A stretch of 64,000 bases of DNA from Thalassospira marina (GTDB lineage: Bacteria; Pseudomonadota; Alphaproteobacteria; Rhodospirillales; Thalassospiraceae). The notes below the pieces were generated by a model that worked only from the letters and a program-made list of their open reading frames with translations, was not told the DNA's origin and did not search any database. The DNA is taken from positions 602,001 through 666,000 of the forward strand of contig NZ_CP024200.1 in NCBI RefSeq assembly GCF_002844375.1. Direction: 5' to 3'. Below, piece after piece: positions 25,517-35,330 of the stretch; position 1 is the stretch's first letter; each line of letters opens with the position of its first letter. A program made the translations under genes and the position numbers.

Positions 25517-26384
25517 AACCGGCTCTGCCCGCAAGTCTGTCATCATCGGCAAATTCATCATTTATGGCAGCCTGATCGCCATTGCCAGCGTCTATCTGAT
25601 GCCCCTTTGGGTCATGGTAACAACGTCGCTGAAATCGCTTGATGAGATTTATTCAGGGTCATTTATCGGCCTTCCGCAGGCCATCACTTTTGATGCCTGG
25701 GCCAAGGCATGGGGCGAAGCCTGCATTGGTACAGCCTGCACTGGGCTTAAACCCTATTTCATCAATTCGCTGATGATGGTGGTGCCCGCTGTGGCCCTTT
25801 CGACCGGCCTTGGTGCGATCAACGGGTATGTTCTGACAAAGTGGCGTTTTCCCTATCACAATGTCGTATTTGGCCTGCTGTTATTTGGGTGTTTTCTGCC
25901 CTATCAGGCGGTATTGCTGCCCATGGCACAAATTTTGGGAATACTGAAACTTTCAGGCAGCATTTCCGGGCTGGTACTGGTGCATACGGTTTATGGCGTG
26001 TGCTTCACAACGCTGTTTTTCCGCAATTATTTCATCACCATCCCCGATGAACTGACAAAAGCCGCCCAAATCGACGGCGCGGGTTTCTTTCGCATTTTCT
26101 TTTCGATCATGCTGCCTGCTGCGCTTCCCATTCTGGTGGTGTCATGCATCTGGCAGTTCACCCAGATCTGGAATGATTTCCTGTTCGGGGTGTCATTTAC
26201 TGCGGGTGAAAACACACCCATTACGGTGGCGCTTAACAACATCGTCAATGTGACGATGGGCCGCAAACAATACAATGTCGATATGGCCGCAGCCATGATC
26301 GCCGCTCTTCCCACACTTTTTGTCTATATCGTTGCTGGCCGCTTTTTCGTTCGCGGGCTTACAGCAGGCGCAGTGAAAGGCTGA
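25506..26384 (+). CDS. Sugar ABC transporter permease (MalG-like)
   Basis: 292 residues, six TM segments, with the EAA loop in TKAAQIDGAGFFRIFFSIMLPAALP. The N-terminal VYLMPLWVMVTTSLKSLDEI is typical of MalG-like subunits. It pairs with the preceding permease to form the channel. The next gene (ATPase) starts 7 bp downstream. Confidence 0.93.
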   Translation: MPTKTGSARKSVIIGKFIIYGSLIAIASVYLMPLWVMVTTSLKSLDEIYSGSFIGLPQAITFDAWAKAWGEACIGTACTGLKPYFINSLMMVVPAVALSTGLGAINGYVLTKWRFPYHNVVFGLLLFGCFLPYQAVLLPMAQILGILKLSGSISGLVLVHTVYGVCFTTLFFRNYFITIPDELTKAAQIDGAGFFRIFFSIMLPAALPILVVSCIWQFTQIWNDFLFGVSFTAGENTPITVALNNIVNVTMGRKQYNVDMAAAMIAALPTLFVYIVAGRFFVRGLTAGAVKG

Positions 26385-26391
26385 TTGAAAA

Positions 26392-27489
26392 ATGGCTACT
26401 CTGGAAATTGATCGCGTACGAAAAAGCTATGGCCATCTCGAGGTTCTCAAGGAAGTCAGCATCTCGATCGAGGCAGGGGATTTTCTGGTACTTCTGGGGC
26501 CGTCGGGCTGTGGCAAGTCAACCCTGCTAAGTCTGATTGCCGGGTTGGAAGAAATTACCGAAGGCGAAATTCGCATTGGCGGGCAGGGTGTAAATGATTT
26601 GATGCCCAAGGACCGCGACATCGCAATGGTGTTTCAATCCTATGCCCTGTATCCGACGATGACGGTGCGCGAAAACATCGAATTTGGCATGAAAATTCGC
26701 AAAATCGCCAAGGCTGATCGCGAAAAGGCGACCCAGGCCGCCGTCGAACTTTTGCAGATCGATCATTTGCTGGACCGCAAACCATCGCAGCTTTCGGGTG
26801 GGCAGCGCCAGCGTGTGGCAATGGGCCGGGCGTTGGTGCGCAATCCCAAACTGTTTTTGTTTGACGAACCACTGTCAAACCTTGATGCCAAATTGCGCGT
26901 CGATATGCGCACCGAAATCAAACGGTTACATCAACGGCTTGGCACCACCATCGTCTATGTCACCCACGACCAGATCGAGGCGATGACCCTGGCAACCCGT
27001 GTGGCCGTGATGAAAGACGGTATCGTTCAACAGCTTGATGAACCGCAAATCGTTTATGAACGCCCGGCAAATGTTTATGTGGCAAAGTTCGTCGGCTCGC
27101 CTGCCATGAATATCGTGCCTGGCACCATGGCGGCAAGCAATGACACCCCCGTTATCCGCGTGCGTCAAACCAATGGCGAAGACGCCCTGATGACAAATAT
27201 TCCCCTAAGCGACGCGGCAAAGGCCAAATATGCCGGCAAGGATGTACTGGTTGGTATTCGCCCGGAAGGTTTTTCGGTCAATACAAATGCCGATGCAAAT
27301 GCCAGTGTCACCATCGAGGTGGTTGAACCAACCGGGCCTGATGCCCTGGCGATGTTCACCCTTGGTGGTGCCGATGTTACCGCGCGTGTCCCGCCACAAA
27401 CCCTGAAAAGCGGGCAGGTGGTATCATTGGGTATTGATGCAGCAAAAATCGTACTGTTTGATCCCCAGACTGAACAACGCATCGATTAA
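26392..27489 (+). CDS. Sugar ABC transporter ATP-binding protein (UgpC/MalK-like)
   Basis: 365 residues. Walker A GPSGCGKS is at residues 36-43. The signature LSGGQRQRVAMGRALVR and Walker B FLFDEPLSN follow, then a C-terminal TOBE/OB regulatory domain from about residue 240 (VGSPAMNIVPGTM, VGIRPEGF). It energises the two preceding permeases. The gap to the GMC gene is 11 bp. Confidence 0.94.
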   Translation: MATLEIDRVRKSYGHLEVLKEVSISIEAGDFLVLLGPSGCGKSTLLSLIAGLEEITEGEIRIGGQGVNDLMPKDRDIAMVFQSYALYPTMTVRENIEFGMKIRKIAKADREKATQAAVELLQIDHLLDRKPSQLSGGQRQRVAMGRALVRNPKLFLFDEPLSNLDAKLRVDMRTEIKRLHQRLGTTIVYVTHDQIEAMTLATRVAVMKDGIVQQLDEPQIVYERPANVYVAKFVGSPAMNIVPGTMAASNDTPVIRVRQTNGEDALMTNIPLSDAAKAKYAGKDVLVGIRPEGFSVNTNADANASVTIEVVEPTGPDALAMFTLGGADVTARVPPQTLKSGQVVSLGIDAAKIVLFDPQTEQRID

Positions 27490-27500
27490 GGCGACCTGGC

Positions 27501-29015
27501 ATGACCGTTTCTCGCGACATCATCATTATCGGTTCGGGGATTGGCGGGGCGACGCTGGCGTCGTCCCTGGCCCCCACAGGTGCCAAAATCCTGATCCTGG
27601 AACGCGGCCCCCATTTGCAACATACCCCGGAAGCCCGCGATGATGTCGCCATTTTTCAGAAAGGTTTTTATCAATCCGATGAAGAATGGCTGGCGACCGA
27701 TGGTGAACGGTTTTTGCCCGGAAACTATTATTATGTCGGGGGAAATTCCAAATTCTATGGCGCGGTAATGTATCGTTACCGCAAACAGGATTTCACCCCC
27801 CGGCCACATCCTGAAGGCCAATCACCGGGCTGGCCAATCAGCTATGATGACCTTGCCCCATGGTACGATGAAGCCGAAAACCTGTTTTCGGTGCGTGGTG
27901 CCCTGGGCCAGGACCCGACCGACCCGCCGCGCGCTCGTGATTTTCCATTTTCCGCTGTGCCCGACGAACCGGCCATGGCGCACATTCGTCAACGCCTGGA
28001 AAAAGCTGGCGTTACACCCGCCAGCCTGCCGCTTGCGATCGATATCAAAACCTGGCTTGCCGAAGGTAAAACTGGCTGGGATGCTTTTCCCAATACCGGT
28101 AAAGGCAAGATCGATGCGCAATCGGGACCGCTGGCACAGGCGTTAAAACATCCCAATGTCGAACTTTGGCCCAATGCCCGGGTAACACGTATTGAAACCG
28201 ATGACAGCGGCCAAACCGCTACCTCGGTTTTGGTCACCCGTGATGGGCGCGAAGAACGCCTTTTTGCAAAACACATCGCCGTTGCCGCCGGGGCCGTACA
28301 AACGGCTGCCTTGCTGTTACGTTCGGCCAATACCGTGCATCCTGCTGGTTTGGCCAACAGTTCGGACCAGGTCGGGCGCAATTTCATGAACCACAACACC
28401 AGTGCCATGATCACGATGGACCCGTTTTTGAAAAACGATTGCGTTTACCAAAAAACACTGTGTTTCAATGATTTCTATAATAACAGCCCGGCAGGAACGG
28501 GGCCGCTGGGCAATGTGCAATGCCTGGGCCGCATTACCGGCAACATCCTGAAGGCACAGGTGCCAATCTTGCCGGCCTTTCTGGCGAAGGCGATTGCCGG
28601 GCGTGCCTTTGGCTGGTTCCTGACCAGTGAAGACCTGCCCAACCCGCAAAGTCGTGTCATGATCCGCGGTAATGACATTGTTGTCGATTGGCAGCGATCC
28701 AACATGCAAGCGCATCAGCAACTGATTGCCCAGACAAAAAAGGTGATGAAACGTGCAGGTTTTCCGATTGTTGCCATTCGCACCTTCGGGCGCAAAACCA
28801 CGTCACATCAATGTGGTACGGCACGGCTGGGGATAGACCCACATTTATCGGTCGTCAATCCAGATTGCCAGTCGCACGACATTGCCAACCTGTGGATTAC
28901 GGATGCGTCTGTTTTGCCAACATCTGCCGCCGTAAACCCGGCGCTGACAATTGCCGCCCTGGCCCTGAAAGCGGGCAAAGCAATTTCGCAGCAACTATTG
29001 GCTAACAAACCCTGA
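27501..29015 (+). CDS. GMC family oxidoreductase, second copy
   Basis: 504 residues. N-terminal FAD-binding IIGSGIGGATLASSLAPTGAKILILERG. The substrate-domain signature YVGGNSKFYGAVMYRYR and the C-terminal conserved HQCGTARLGIDPHLSVVNPDCQ with NLWITDASVLPTSAAVNPALT match the gluconate/glucose dehydrogenase-like branch of GMC. It closes the sugar-importer operon, so it probably oxidises the imported sugar, polyol or a derivative. No twin-arginine signal, so it is cytoplasmic. It is only distantly related to the copy at 13624. Confidence 0.9.
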   Translation: MTVSRDIIIIGSGIGGATLASSLAPTGAKILILERGPHLQHTPEARDDVAIFQKGFYQSDEEWLATDGERFLPGNYYYVGGNSKFYGAVMYRYRKQDFTPRPHPEGQSPGWPISYDDLAPWYDEAENLFSVRGALGQDPTDPPRARDFPFSAVPDEPAMAHIRQRLEKAGVTPASLPLAIDIKTWLAEGKTGWDAFPNTGKGKIDAQSGPLAQALKHPNVELWPNARVTRIETDDSGQTATSVLVTRDGREERLFAKHIAVAAGAVQTAALLLRSANTVHPAGLANSSDQVGRNFMNHNTSAMITMDPFLKNDCVYQKTLCFNDFYNNSPAGTGPLGNVQCLGRITGNILKAQVPILPAFLAKAIAGRAFGWFLTSEDLPNPQSRVMIRGNDIVVDWQRSNMQAHQQLIAQTKKVMKRAGFPIVAIRTFGRKTTSHQCGTARLGIDPHLSVVNPDCQSHDIANLWITDASVLPTSAAVNPALTIAALALKAGKAISQQLLANKP

Positions 29016-29601
29016 CCACCGGATATCCCGCCAACATCGCCACACCGTCCGGCTCAAACGGGCGAGCGGAAAAAGGGCTTTAAGTACCGTATCCAACCTC
29101 TCCCTCACCCAGCACAACACCGGGTGACCTTGCCAGTCCGCTGCCGTTAATCATCCCACCCGGTTATTGGCGCGGACTGGTCTTCTTTGCGCCGCGACGG
29201 GCCATTAATGCGCGTCAAAACAATTCATTTTGCATCACAGGGCCGCACAGAACCATTCCCGTATGGGGACATTGCCATTGGCAAAACAAACCCGGTGCAA
29301 TTGACTTTGGCAACATTTGCGCCGGTCATTGGCATGGCAATAACCATGGCGTTTTTACTGCAAAGCACTTCTTGGATTTCAATTATTTACGGCGAAAACA
29401 ATAATTATTTGTGACAGATGGCCGATTATAAAATAAACCTGATGATGTCAAAATATTGACCGCCTGGAACCTGTCTTTTCCGGTCATATCCGGTATCGGA
29501 AACCACCCGTTTACGGCCACGTCCTGGTCGCGGCAAAGGGGTGCGGGCGGGGGGGGACTTGCCTTTCATAAACAAAAACGCGCATCGCAGGAGAAACGTT
29601 C
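29016..29601. other. Intergenic region with inverted repeat
   Basis: 586 bp without a gene that I can support; an open frame at 29187-29414 has no ribosome-binding site and no recognisable features. A 9-bp perfect inverted repeat (CCAGTCCGC at 29133-29141, GCGGACTGG at 29172-29180, then TCTTCTTTG) may terminate the sugar operon. The right part is AT-rich and probably holds the promoter of the transporter gene that follows. No known riboswitch pattern was recognised. Confidence 0.4.
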
Positions 29602-30552
29602 GTGGTCCTTCAACTTTTTCCAGTATGGGCATTATTGCTTTCATTACTGGCTTTTTTCGTACCCGGCCCGTTTACATCGTTAAGTGCCGGTATTGTTCCA
29701 TTGCTGACAGTTATCATGCTGGCCATGGGTCTTACATTGACGGCAAAAGATTTTGCCAATGTTGCCAAAAGCCGCAAGGCGCTGGTGGTTGGCGTGATTT
29801 TGCAGTTCCTGATCATGCCGGTCGCCGCCTGGCTGGTGGCAAAGCTGTTTGGCTTTGATGACGACCTTACCGTTGGCATGCTTCTGGTCGGCAGTGTCGC
29901 CGGTGGCACATCATCGAATGTGATGTGTTATCTGGCAAAGGGTGATACCGCCCTTTCCATTTCCATGACCGCGACCTCAACCCTTATCGGTGTTTTCCTG
30001 ACGCCGGTTCTGGTAGCCTTTTTGGCCGGGCAAAGCATTGATGTGCCGGTTCAGCCCATGCTGATGTCGCTGGTCAAAATTGTTTTGGTGCCTGTTATCA
30101 TTGGGGTTGTCCTTAACGAAATCGCATCGAAATGGGTTCGCAAAATCGAAGGGATTTTTCCCTATATTTCGATGTTCGCCATCCTGCTGATCATTGCCAT
30201 TGTTGTCGCCCTGAATGCCGACAAGGTTGCCAGTGTTGGCCTGATCGTTGCCTTTGCCGTGATCCTGCATAATGCCATTGGTCTGGCACTGGGTTATGGC
30301 GTAACCGCCCTTCTGGGTTTTGATCGCAAAATCTGCCGGACCATTGCCTTTGAAGTCGGCCTGCAAAATTCCGGCCTTGCGACCGCATTGGCGATGAAGT
30401 TTTTCACCCCGGTTTCGGCCCTCCCGGGCACGCTGTTTAGCGTCTGGCACAATATCTCCGGCTCGCTTCTGGCGGGGTATTGGAGCCGCAAACCGGTTGA
30501 AGAACCGGTTGCTGAAACGGGCGCTGAAAATCCCGCTGCCAATAATTTCTGA
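29602..30552 (+). CDS. Bile acid:sodium symporter (BASS) family transporter
   Basis: 316 residues with nine to ten hydrophobic segments. The family landmarks VPLLTVIMLAMGLTL, GSVAGGTSSNVMCYLAKGD (crossover sodium-site region) and FEVGLQNSGLATALAM are present. Bacterial members move pantoate, keto-acids or other organic anions with sodium (PanS is the characterised type). The GTG start at 29602 follows AGGAGAAACG. It stands alone and ends at a strong bidirectional terminator. Substrate unknown. Confidence 0.9.
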   Translation: MVLQLFPVWALLLSLLAFFVPGPFTSLSAGIVPLLTVIMLAMGLTLTAKDFANVAKSRKALVVGVILQFLIMPVAAWLVAKLFGFDDDLTVGMLLVGSVAGGTSSNVMCYLAKGDTALSISMTATSTLIGVFLTPVLVAFLAGQSIDVPVQPMLMSLVKIVLVPVIIGVVLNEIASKWVRKIEGIFPYISMFAILLIIAIVVALNADKVASVGLIVAFAVILHNAIGLALGYGVTALLGFDRKICRTIAFEVGLQNSGLATALAMKFFTPVSALPGTLFSVWHNISGSLLAGYWSRKPVEEPVAETGAENPAANNF

Positions 30553-30565
30553 TCTGACGAAAAAC

Positions 30566-30605
30566 GGCCGAAGGAAGATTAATTCCTTCGGCCCTGATCT
30601 TTTAA
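30566..30605. terminator. Bidirectional terminator
   Basis: A perfect 11-bp stem (GGCCGAAGGAA at 30566-30576 with its complement at 30583-30593) encloses a 6-nt loop. It has AAAA on the left and CTTTT on the right, and separates the convergent transporter and purU genes. Confidence 0.8.
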
Positions 30606-30638
30606 GGCGTTTGAATGGTGCCGCAACGGTATCTGTCG

Positions 30639-31523
30639 TTAGCCCATTTTTTCCGATGCATAGCTTCCCGGGCTGGCCGGGAAAACGATGGTTTTATTGC
30701 CATTCAAAAAGGCGCGCTGATGGATATGGGCATGAATGGCCCGCGCCAGCACCTGCGCCTCGATATCCCGTCCCAGGCTGACATAATCTTCGGGGGACTG
30801 GGCATGGGTAATGCGCACAATATCCTGTTCAATAATCGGGCCTTCATCAAGGTCCGCCGTCACATAATGGGCTGTTGCGCCAATCAGCTTTACCCCACGC
30901 ACAAATGCCTGTTTATAAGGGTTTGCACCCTTGAAAGATGGCAGGAATGAATGGTGGATATTGATCACCCTACCTTCCATTTTCTTGCAAACCTGATCGG
31001 ACAGAATTTGCATATAGCGGGCAAGTACGATCAGTTCGGCTTCTGATTCCTCGACAATTTCCATCAGGCGCTGTTCGGCCTGTGGTTTGTTTTCCTTTGT
31101 CACCCGAATGTGGTGAAAGGGGATGTCGTGATTAACAATCAGCTTTTGATAGGTCAGGTGGTTCGATACAACCCCGACAATATCAATTGGCAACGCGCCG
31201 ATGCGCCAGCGATATAACAGGTCATTCAGGCAATGACCGAAATTTGACACCATCAACAGAACCTTGGTCCGTTGCGCGCTGTTATTAAGCGCAAAGGTAA
31301 TGTCAAATTCAGTTGCTATGTCTTCAAAACTGCTGCGCAGGGCTTCAAGATTTGCCCCCGTTTCGGACCGAAACGTGATGCGCATGAAAAACTTTTCCGT
31401 TTGCGGGTCATCAAACTGCGCGGAATCCGTAATGTTGCAGCCATGATCGGCAAGAAACCCGGCAATCGCCGCCACGATCCCGCGACGGGACTGGCATTGA
31501 ACGGTAAGGACGAAATTATCCAC
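30639..31523 (-). CDS. purU: Formyltetrahydrofolate deformylase
   Basis: 294 residues. An N-terminal ACT domain (residues 1-85, NFVLTVQCQSRRGIVAAIAGFLADHGCNI) is followed by a formyltransferase-fold hydrolase domain with NHLTYQ, the catalytic HSFLPSFKGANPYKQAF and GATAHYVTADLDEGPIIEQD. It hydrolyses 10-formyl-tetrahydrofolate to formate and tetrahydrofolate. It lies 45 bp after soxG and is the last gene of the sox operon. This is the usual arrangement, because sarcosine oxidase loads one-carbon units on tetrahydrofolate and PurU releases them. Confidence 0.95.
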   Translation of the reverse strand: MDNFVLTVQCQSRRGIVAAIAGFLADHGCNITDSAQFDDPQTEKFFMRITFRSETGANLEALRSSFEDIATEFDITFALNNSAQRTKVLLMVSNFGHCLNDLLYRWRIGALPIDIVGVVSNHLTYQKLIVNHDIPFHHIRVTKENKPQAEQRLMEIVEESEAELIVLARYMQILSDQVCKKMEGRVINIHHSFLPSFKGANPYKQAFVRGVKLIGATAHYVTADLDEGPIIEQDIVRITHAQSPEDYVSLGRDIEAQVLARAIHAHIHQRAFLNGNKTIVFPASPGSYASEKMG

Positions 31524-31568
31524 AAAATGCTCCTTCCAGGAGGTTGGCTAGCTGGCAGGCTGGCAATC

Positions 31569-32102
31569 TCAGGCCGCATGTCCAAAATGGCTGATCAAAA
31601 GATCACAAAGCGAAACGGTCCAGGTTGTCGGTATCAGCAGGTCAAAGGTTTGGTCCCCCTTGCGATCCACCAGCACCCCAACATGGTGCATTCCCGCCTG
31701 AACGAACGTTCCCACCGGAAAGGCCGAAGCCGAAAAATCAATGGCCATCACCCGGGCCAGCAAACCCGCAGCACCGACCCCTTCAAGACGCACACACCGG
31801 CGCGCATCGGATAAATCCAGCACAACAATATCATCACCACTGGCGTGATCGACCGGCATAACGGACTGAAGCAGCACACGGTTCGGCGCAATACGCCATA
31901 ACACGCTGTTTTCATGGCGCACGGCAGTGCAATAATCGGCCGGCAGCGACAGGCCAAAGGATTGCAGGGCAGCATTCACCGCCGGTTCAAACCCGTCCCA
32001 CCCGGCAAACTGGGTGATATGCCCGGTTGCGACCTCGCTGATGGTTACGGCTTCACCTGTGCTGATGGTGCCATTGACCGGCAATTTGTTATGTTTAACC
32101 AT
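31569..32102 (-). CDS. soxG: Sarcosine oxidase gamma subunit
   Basis: The start at 32102 (MVKHNKLPV) gives 177 residues, the family size, and overlaps the soxA stop by 8 nt; a longer reading frame upstream lies inside soxA. It has the SoxG pattern of a degenerate GcvT-like fold: NSVLWRIAPNRVLL, VLDLSDARRCVRLEGVGAAGLLA and AGMHHVGVLVDRKGDQTFDLLIP. It is a structural subunit of the heterotetrameric enzyme. Confidence 0.92.
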   Translation of the reverse strand: MVKHNKLPVNGTISTGEAVTISEVATGHITQFAGWDGFEPAVNAALQSFGLSLPADYCTAVRHENSVLWRIAPNRVLLQSVMPVDHASGDDIVVLDLSDARRCVRLEGVGAAGLLARVMAIDFSASAFPVGTFVQAGMHHVGVLVDRKGDQTFDLLIPTTWTVSLCDLLISHFGHAA

Positions 32103-35058
32103 TTTGACGAAGCCCTTCGGGGTCAAAGAAATGATGCGAGACGACCTTTGCCTGCAAGGTGCTGTTGCCGACAAAATCGACAACACGAATGGTTTCACCC
32201 AACCGGGTGCGACCCCGTGATAACAGTGCCAAGGCAATATTTTTCTTCAGGGCAGGGGAATAGGTTGTTGACGATACCCAGCCTTCACCATGCCCTTCGG
32301 TCGGGCCGGTTTGGGCAAATAAAAGCGACCCCGCCTTTGCGCCCTGATCGCCAATAATTTCCAAGCCGACCAGGGTGGGGCGGTCCGGGTTTTCAAGATG
32401 CGGGCGCTTGCGCAGTACCGCACCCAGGAACGGTTTTTTACCCGATGCCAGGCCTTCCAGCCCCAAATCCTGCATCGTGGTACGGCCTTCAATTTCTGCA
32501 CCGGCAACATGGCCTTTTTCGATGCGAAGGGCACCCATGGCTTCGGTGCCATAGGGTTTTAACGAATGCACCTTGCCCGCCGCCATCAAGCTTTCCCACA
32601 CCATCCGGCCCGATTTGGCAGGCACATAAATTTCATAGGCCAGCTCGCCAGAATAGCTCATGCGATGAAGACGACAGTTAACACCGTTAACAACCACATT
32701 GGTAAAGTGATTGTTGGGCAGGGCATCGCGGCTTAAATCGGCACCGGTCACATCGGCCAGCAACTGCCGGGATTTTGGCCCTGCAATGGCAAAGGCCGCC
32801 CATTGGTCGGTAATGGTGGTGACATGCACCTTCAAATCCCGCCAAGCCGTATCCAGCAGCAATTCGGCCTTTGCCAGAATTTTCGCTGCATTGGCCGTGG
32901 TGGTGGACATGAAATAGTCATTCTCGCCCAGCCGTGCTGTTGCGCCATCATCAAGGACAAAGCCATCCTCGCGCAGCATCACGCCATATCGCAGGCGTCC
33001 AAGGGCAAGTGTTTTAAACCCGTTGGTATAAACCCGGTTTAAAAATTCGGCCGCATCTGGGCCCTGAACCGCAATTTTGCCCAATGTCGACACATCAACA
33101 ATGCCAACATGTTCGCGCACATGGGCGGCCTCGCGGATATAGGCGCGGCGCAAATCCTCGCCATTTTCGGGGTAATACCAGGGGCGCAACCACGCACCGG
33201 CTTCGGTAAATTCGGCACCATTTTCGCGGTGCCAGTCATGAATAACCGACAGGCGGGTGGGGTGGAAATGCAGGCCATGTTCATGGCCGACAATGGCGCC
33301 AATGGTAACCGGCGTAAAGGGCGGGCGGAACCGTGTTGTCCCGACAGCGGGGATATCCATTTTACGTAATGCCGCCATCCGCGACAGCGCATTCAAATTC
33401 GATGTTTTCCCCTGATCAGTCGCCATGCCCGATGTGGTATAGCGTTTCAAATGCTCGACCGAGACATAACCTTCCAGATGGGCCTGGTCGATGTCTGCCA
33501 GTTTGACGTCATGCTGGAAATCGACAAAGGCTTTGCCCGGCGTGGTGCCATCCGGTTTGGTAATGATCGTCACGGGTGACAGGTCATTACCCCAGAAGGT
33601 CTCAGAAAGGGCCATTTCCGGCGCATTACCGGTTTGTCCGCCAGCAACATGCCCCTGTTCAAGGGCTTCCTGACAGTTTGCCGCCCCCACCAGCGAACCA
33701 ACACAGGTGATGGTTTCACGCTGTGCCTGGGGCAAAAACGCATCCAGGTTTTTATGGTAATCGGGCTTGCCGAAACGCTGGCTCCATAAATGCAACACAG
33801 GGGCCCAGCCGCCCGAAACAGCAATAAGATCGCATTTGATCATGCGTGTGCTGCCCGTTGCGTGGCCCGCCGTATCAACCGGTACAATTTGCGCACCGGT
33901 CACACATTTGTTGCCCCGGGCCTGCAAAATACCGTGGCCCGCCAGCACCGTAATCCCCGCCCGCACCGATTTTTGCACCAGAACGGGCGAAATATTTGCC
34001 CGCATATCGCAAATGGTTACCGTTGCACCGGCATCGCGCAGGTCAAACGCGGTTTGATAGGCGCTGTCATTATTGGTAGCGAGAACAATTTCCTGCCCGC
34101 ACAAAACCGCATAGCGGTTCAGATATTCGCGAACGGCCGACGCCAGCATGACACCAGGAACATCATTGCCCGCAAAAACCAGCGGGCGTTCCAGCGCACC
34201 CGTTGCCAAAATGGTTTTACCCGCGCGCAACAACCAGTAACGCTGGCGCGGTTTGCCCGTTTCTGGCACCTGCATATGGTCCTGCAGGCGTTCAACCAGG
34301 CCAAATACGTCACCATCATAGGCACCAAAAGCGGTTGTGCGGGTCAGAATGCGCACATTATCCATGGCGCGTAATTCTGCCACCGTTTGTGCCAGCCAGG
34401 CATCACTTGCGGAACCCGCCTGTTCATCAAGCAAACTGCCGCCCAATACATGGTCCTGGTCCACCAGCACCACATTATCGCCCCTGCGCCCGGCAGCCAG
34501 TGCTGCCGCCAGGCCCGACGGGCCAGCACCAATGATCAGGGTGTCGCAAAATGCGTTGATCTTCTCGTAATGGTCGGGGTCATCGATTGTTTTGGCAAAG
34601 CCCATACCGGCGGCCTTGCGAATGAACCGTTCGCAAAACATCCAGAACCCGGTGCCCTGAAACGGGCCAATAAAAGTTTTGTAATAAAACCCGGCACCAA
34701 AAAATCGCGACATCAGGCCAAGGGGCGCGCCGATATCAAATTCAAGGCTGGGCCAGGCATTTTGCGGGGTCGATGATAAACCGGCAAAGGCTTCGACCAG
34801 CGTTGCCTGGGCGTTGGGTTCGTGGCGGGCACCATCGCGCAAATGCACCAGGGCATTTGGTTCTTCGGCACCTGCCGCCATAATCCCGCGCGGGCGGTGA
34901 TATTTGAAACTGCGGGCGACAATGCCCTTGTTCCCGGCCAGCAGGGCCGATGCCAGTGTATCGCCGCCAAAGGCCGTAAACTGTTTACCGCCAAACCGGA
35001 CGGCAAATTTCTGGCTGCGGTCAATGCGGCCGCCATCTGAAAGTCTGCGCGATGTCAT
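32095..35058 (-). CDS. soxA: Sarcosine oxidase alpha subunit
   Basis: 987 residues, typical of SoxA. The N-terminal 2Fe-2S-like fold (FGGDTLASALLAGNKGIVARSFKYHRPRG) lacks the cluster, as in the family. A pyridine-nucleotide/FAD domain follows (LIIGAGPSGLAAALAAGRRGDNVVLVDQ), and from about residue 600 a GcvT-type tetrahydrofolate-binding aminomethyl domain (VREHVGIVDVSTLGKIAVQGPDAAEFLNRVYT). It transfers the formaldehyde-level carbon from sarcosine to tetrahydrofolate. The start overlaps soxD by 4 nt. Confidence 0.96.
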   Translation of the reverse strand: MTSRRLSDGGRIDRSQKFAVRFGGKQFTAFGGDTLASALLAGNKGIVARSFKYHRPRGIMAAGAEEPNALVHLRDGARHEPNAQATLVEAFAGLSSTPQNAWPSLEFDIGAPLGLMSRFFGAGFYYKTFIGPFQGTGFWMFCERFIRKAAGMGFAKTIDDPDHYEKINAFCDTLIIGAGPSGLAAALAAGRRGDNVVLVDQDHVLGGSLLDEQAGSASDAWLAQTVAELRAMDNVRILTRTTAFGAYDGDVFGLVERLQDHMQVPETGKPRQRYWLLRAGKTILATGALERPLVFAGNDVPGVMLASAVREYLNRYAVLCGQEIVLATNNDSAYQTAFDLRDAGATVTICDMRANISPVLVQKSVRAGITVLAGHGILQARGNKCVTGAQIVPVDTAGHATGSTRMIKCDLIAVSGGWAPVLHLWSQRFGKPDYHKNLDAFLPQAQRETITCVGSLVGAANCQEALEQGHVAGGQTGNAPEMALSETFWGNDLSPVTIITKPDGTTPGKAFVDFQHDVKLADIDQAHLEGYVSVEHLKRYTTSGMATDQGKTSNLNALSRMAALRKMDIPAVGTTRFRPPFTPVTIGAIVGHEHGLHFHPTRLSVIHDWHRENGAEFTEAGAWLRPWYYPENGEDLRRAYIREAAHVREHVGIVDVSTLGKIAVQGPDAAEFLNRVYTNGFKTLALGRLRYGVMLREDGFVLDDGATARLGENDYFMSTTTANAAKILAKAELLLDTAWRDLKVHVTTITDQWAAFAIAGPKSRQLLADVTGADLSRDALPNNHFTNVVVNGVNCRLHRMSYSGELAYEIYVPAKSGRMVWESLMAAGKVHSLKPYGTEAMGALRIEKGHVAGAEIEGRTTMQDLGLEGLASGKKPFLGAVLRKRPHLENPDRPTLVGLEIIGDQGAKAGSLLFAQTGPTEGHGEGWVSSTTYSPALKKNIALALLSRGRTRLGETIRVVDFVGNSTLQAKVVSHHFFDPEGLRQNG

Positions 35059-35321
35059 TTGGAAACCTCACGGGCAAGAAAGCTTTGGCCCATTTCATGG
35101 GTCAGGGTATCGCGTTCAACCACCAGCCACTGGCGGCATCCCGCCACGTGATGCCAGTATTCGCGGTGCGGGCCACGGGGGTTGTCACGCATAAAAACGT
35201 AATCGAGCCATGCTTTCTGGTCGGTTTCGGCAATGTCGGGCTGCTGCACGGTGGCATCGGCACCATAGGTAAATTCGGTTTCGTCGCGTAAGCCGCAAAT
35301 GGGGCAATGAATTCTCAGCAT
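35055..35321 (-). CDS. soxD: Sarcosine oxidase delta subunit
   Basis: 88 residues. N-terminal zinc-binding CPICGLRDETEFTYG (Cys at about 6 and 9) with a C-terminal HHVAGCRQWLVVERDTLTHEM, which supplies His and Cys ligands. The small subunit stabilises the SoxAB complex. It lies 9 bp after soxB and overlaps soxA by 4 nt. Confidence 0.96.
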   Translation of the reverse strand: MLRIHCPICGLRDETEFTYGADATVQQPDIAETDQKAWLDYVFMRDNPRGPHREYWHHVAGCRQWLVVERDTLTHEMGQSFLAREVSK

Positions 35322-35330
35322 GATTAAACC

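Noticed and set aside
29187..29414. 75-residue open frame in the 29-kb gap
   Set aside because: No ribosome-binding site or recognisable domain; composition looks non-coding.
29016..29601. Riboswitch upstream of the BASS transporter
   Set aside because: I compared it by eye with TPP and related patterns and found no conserved core.
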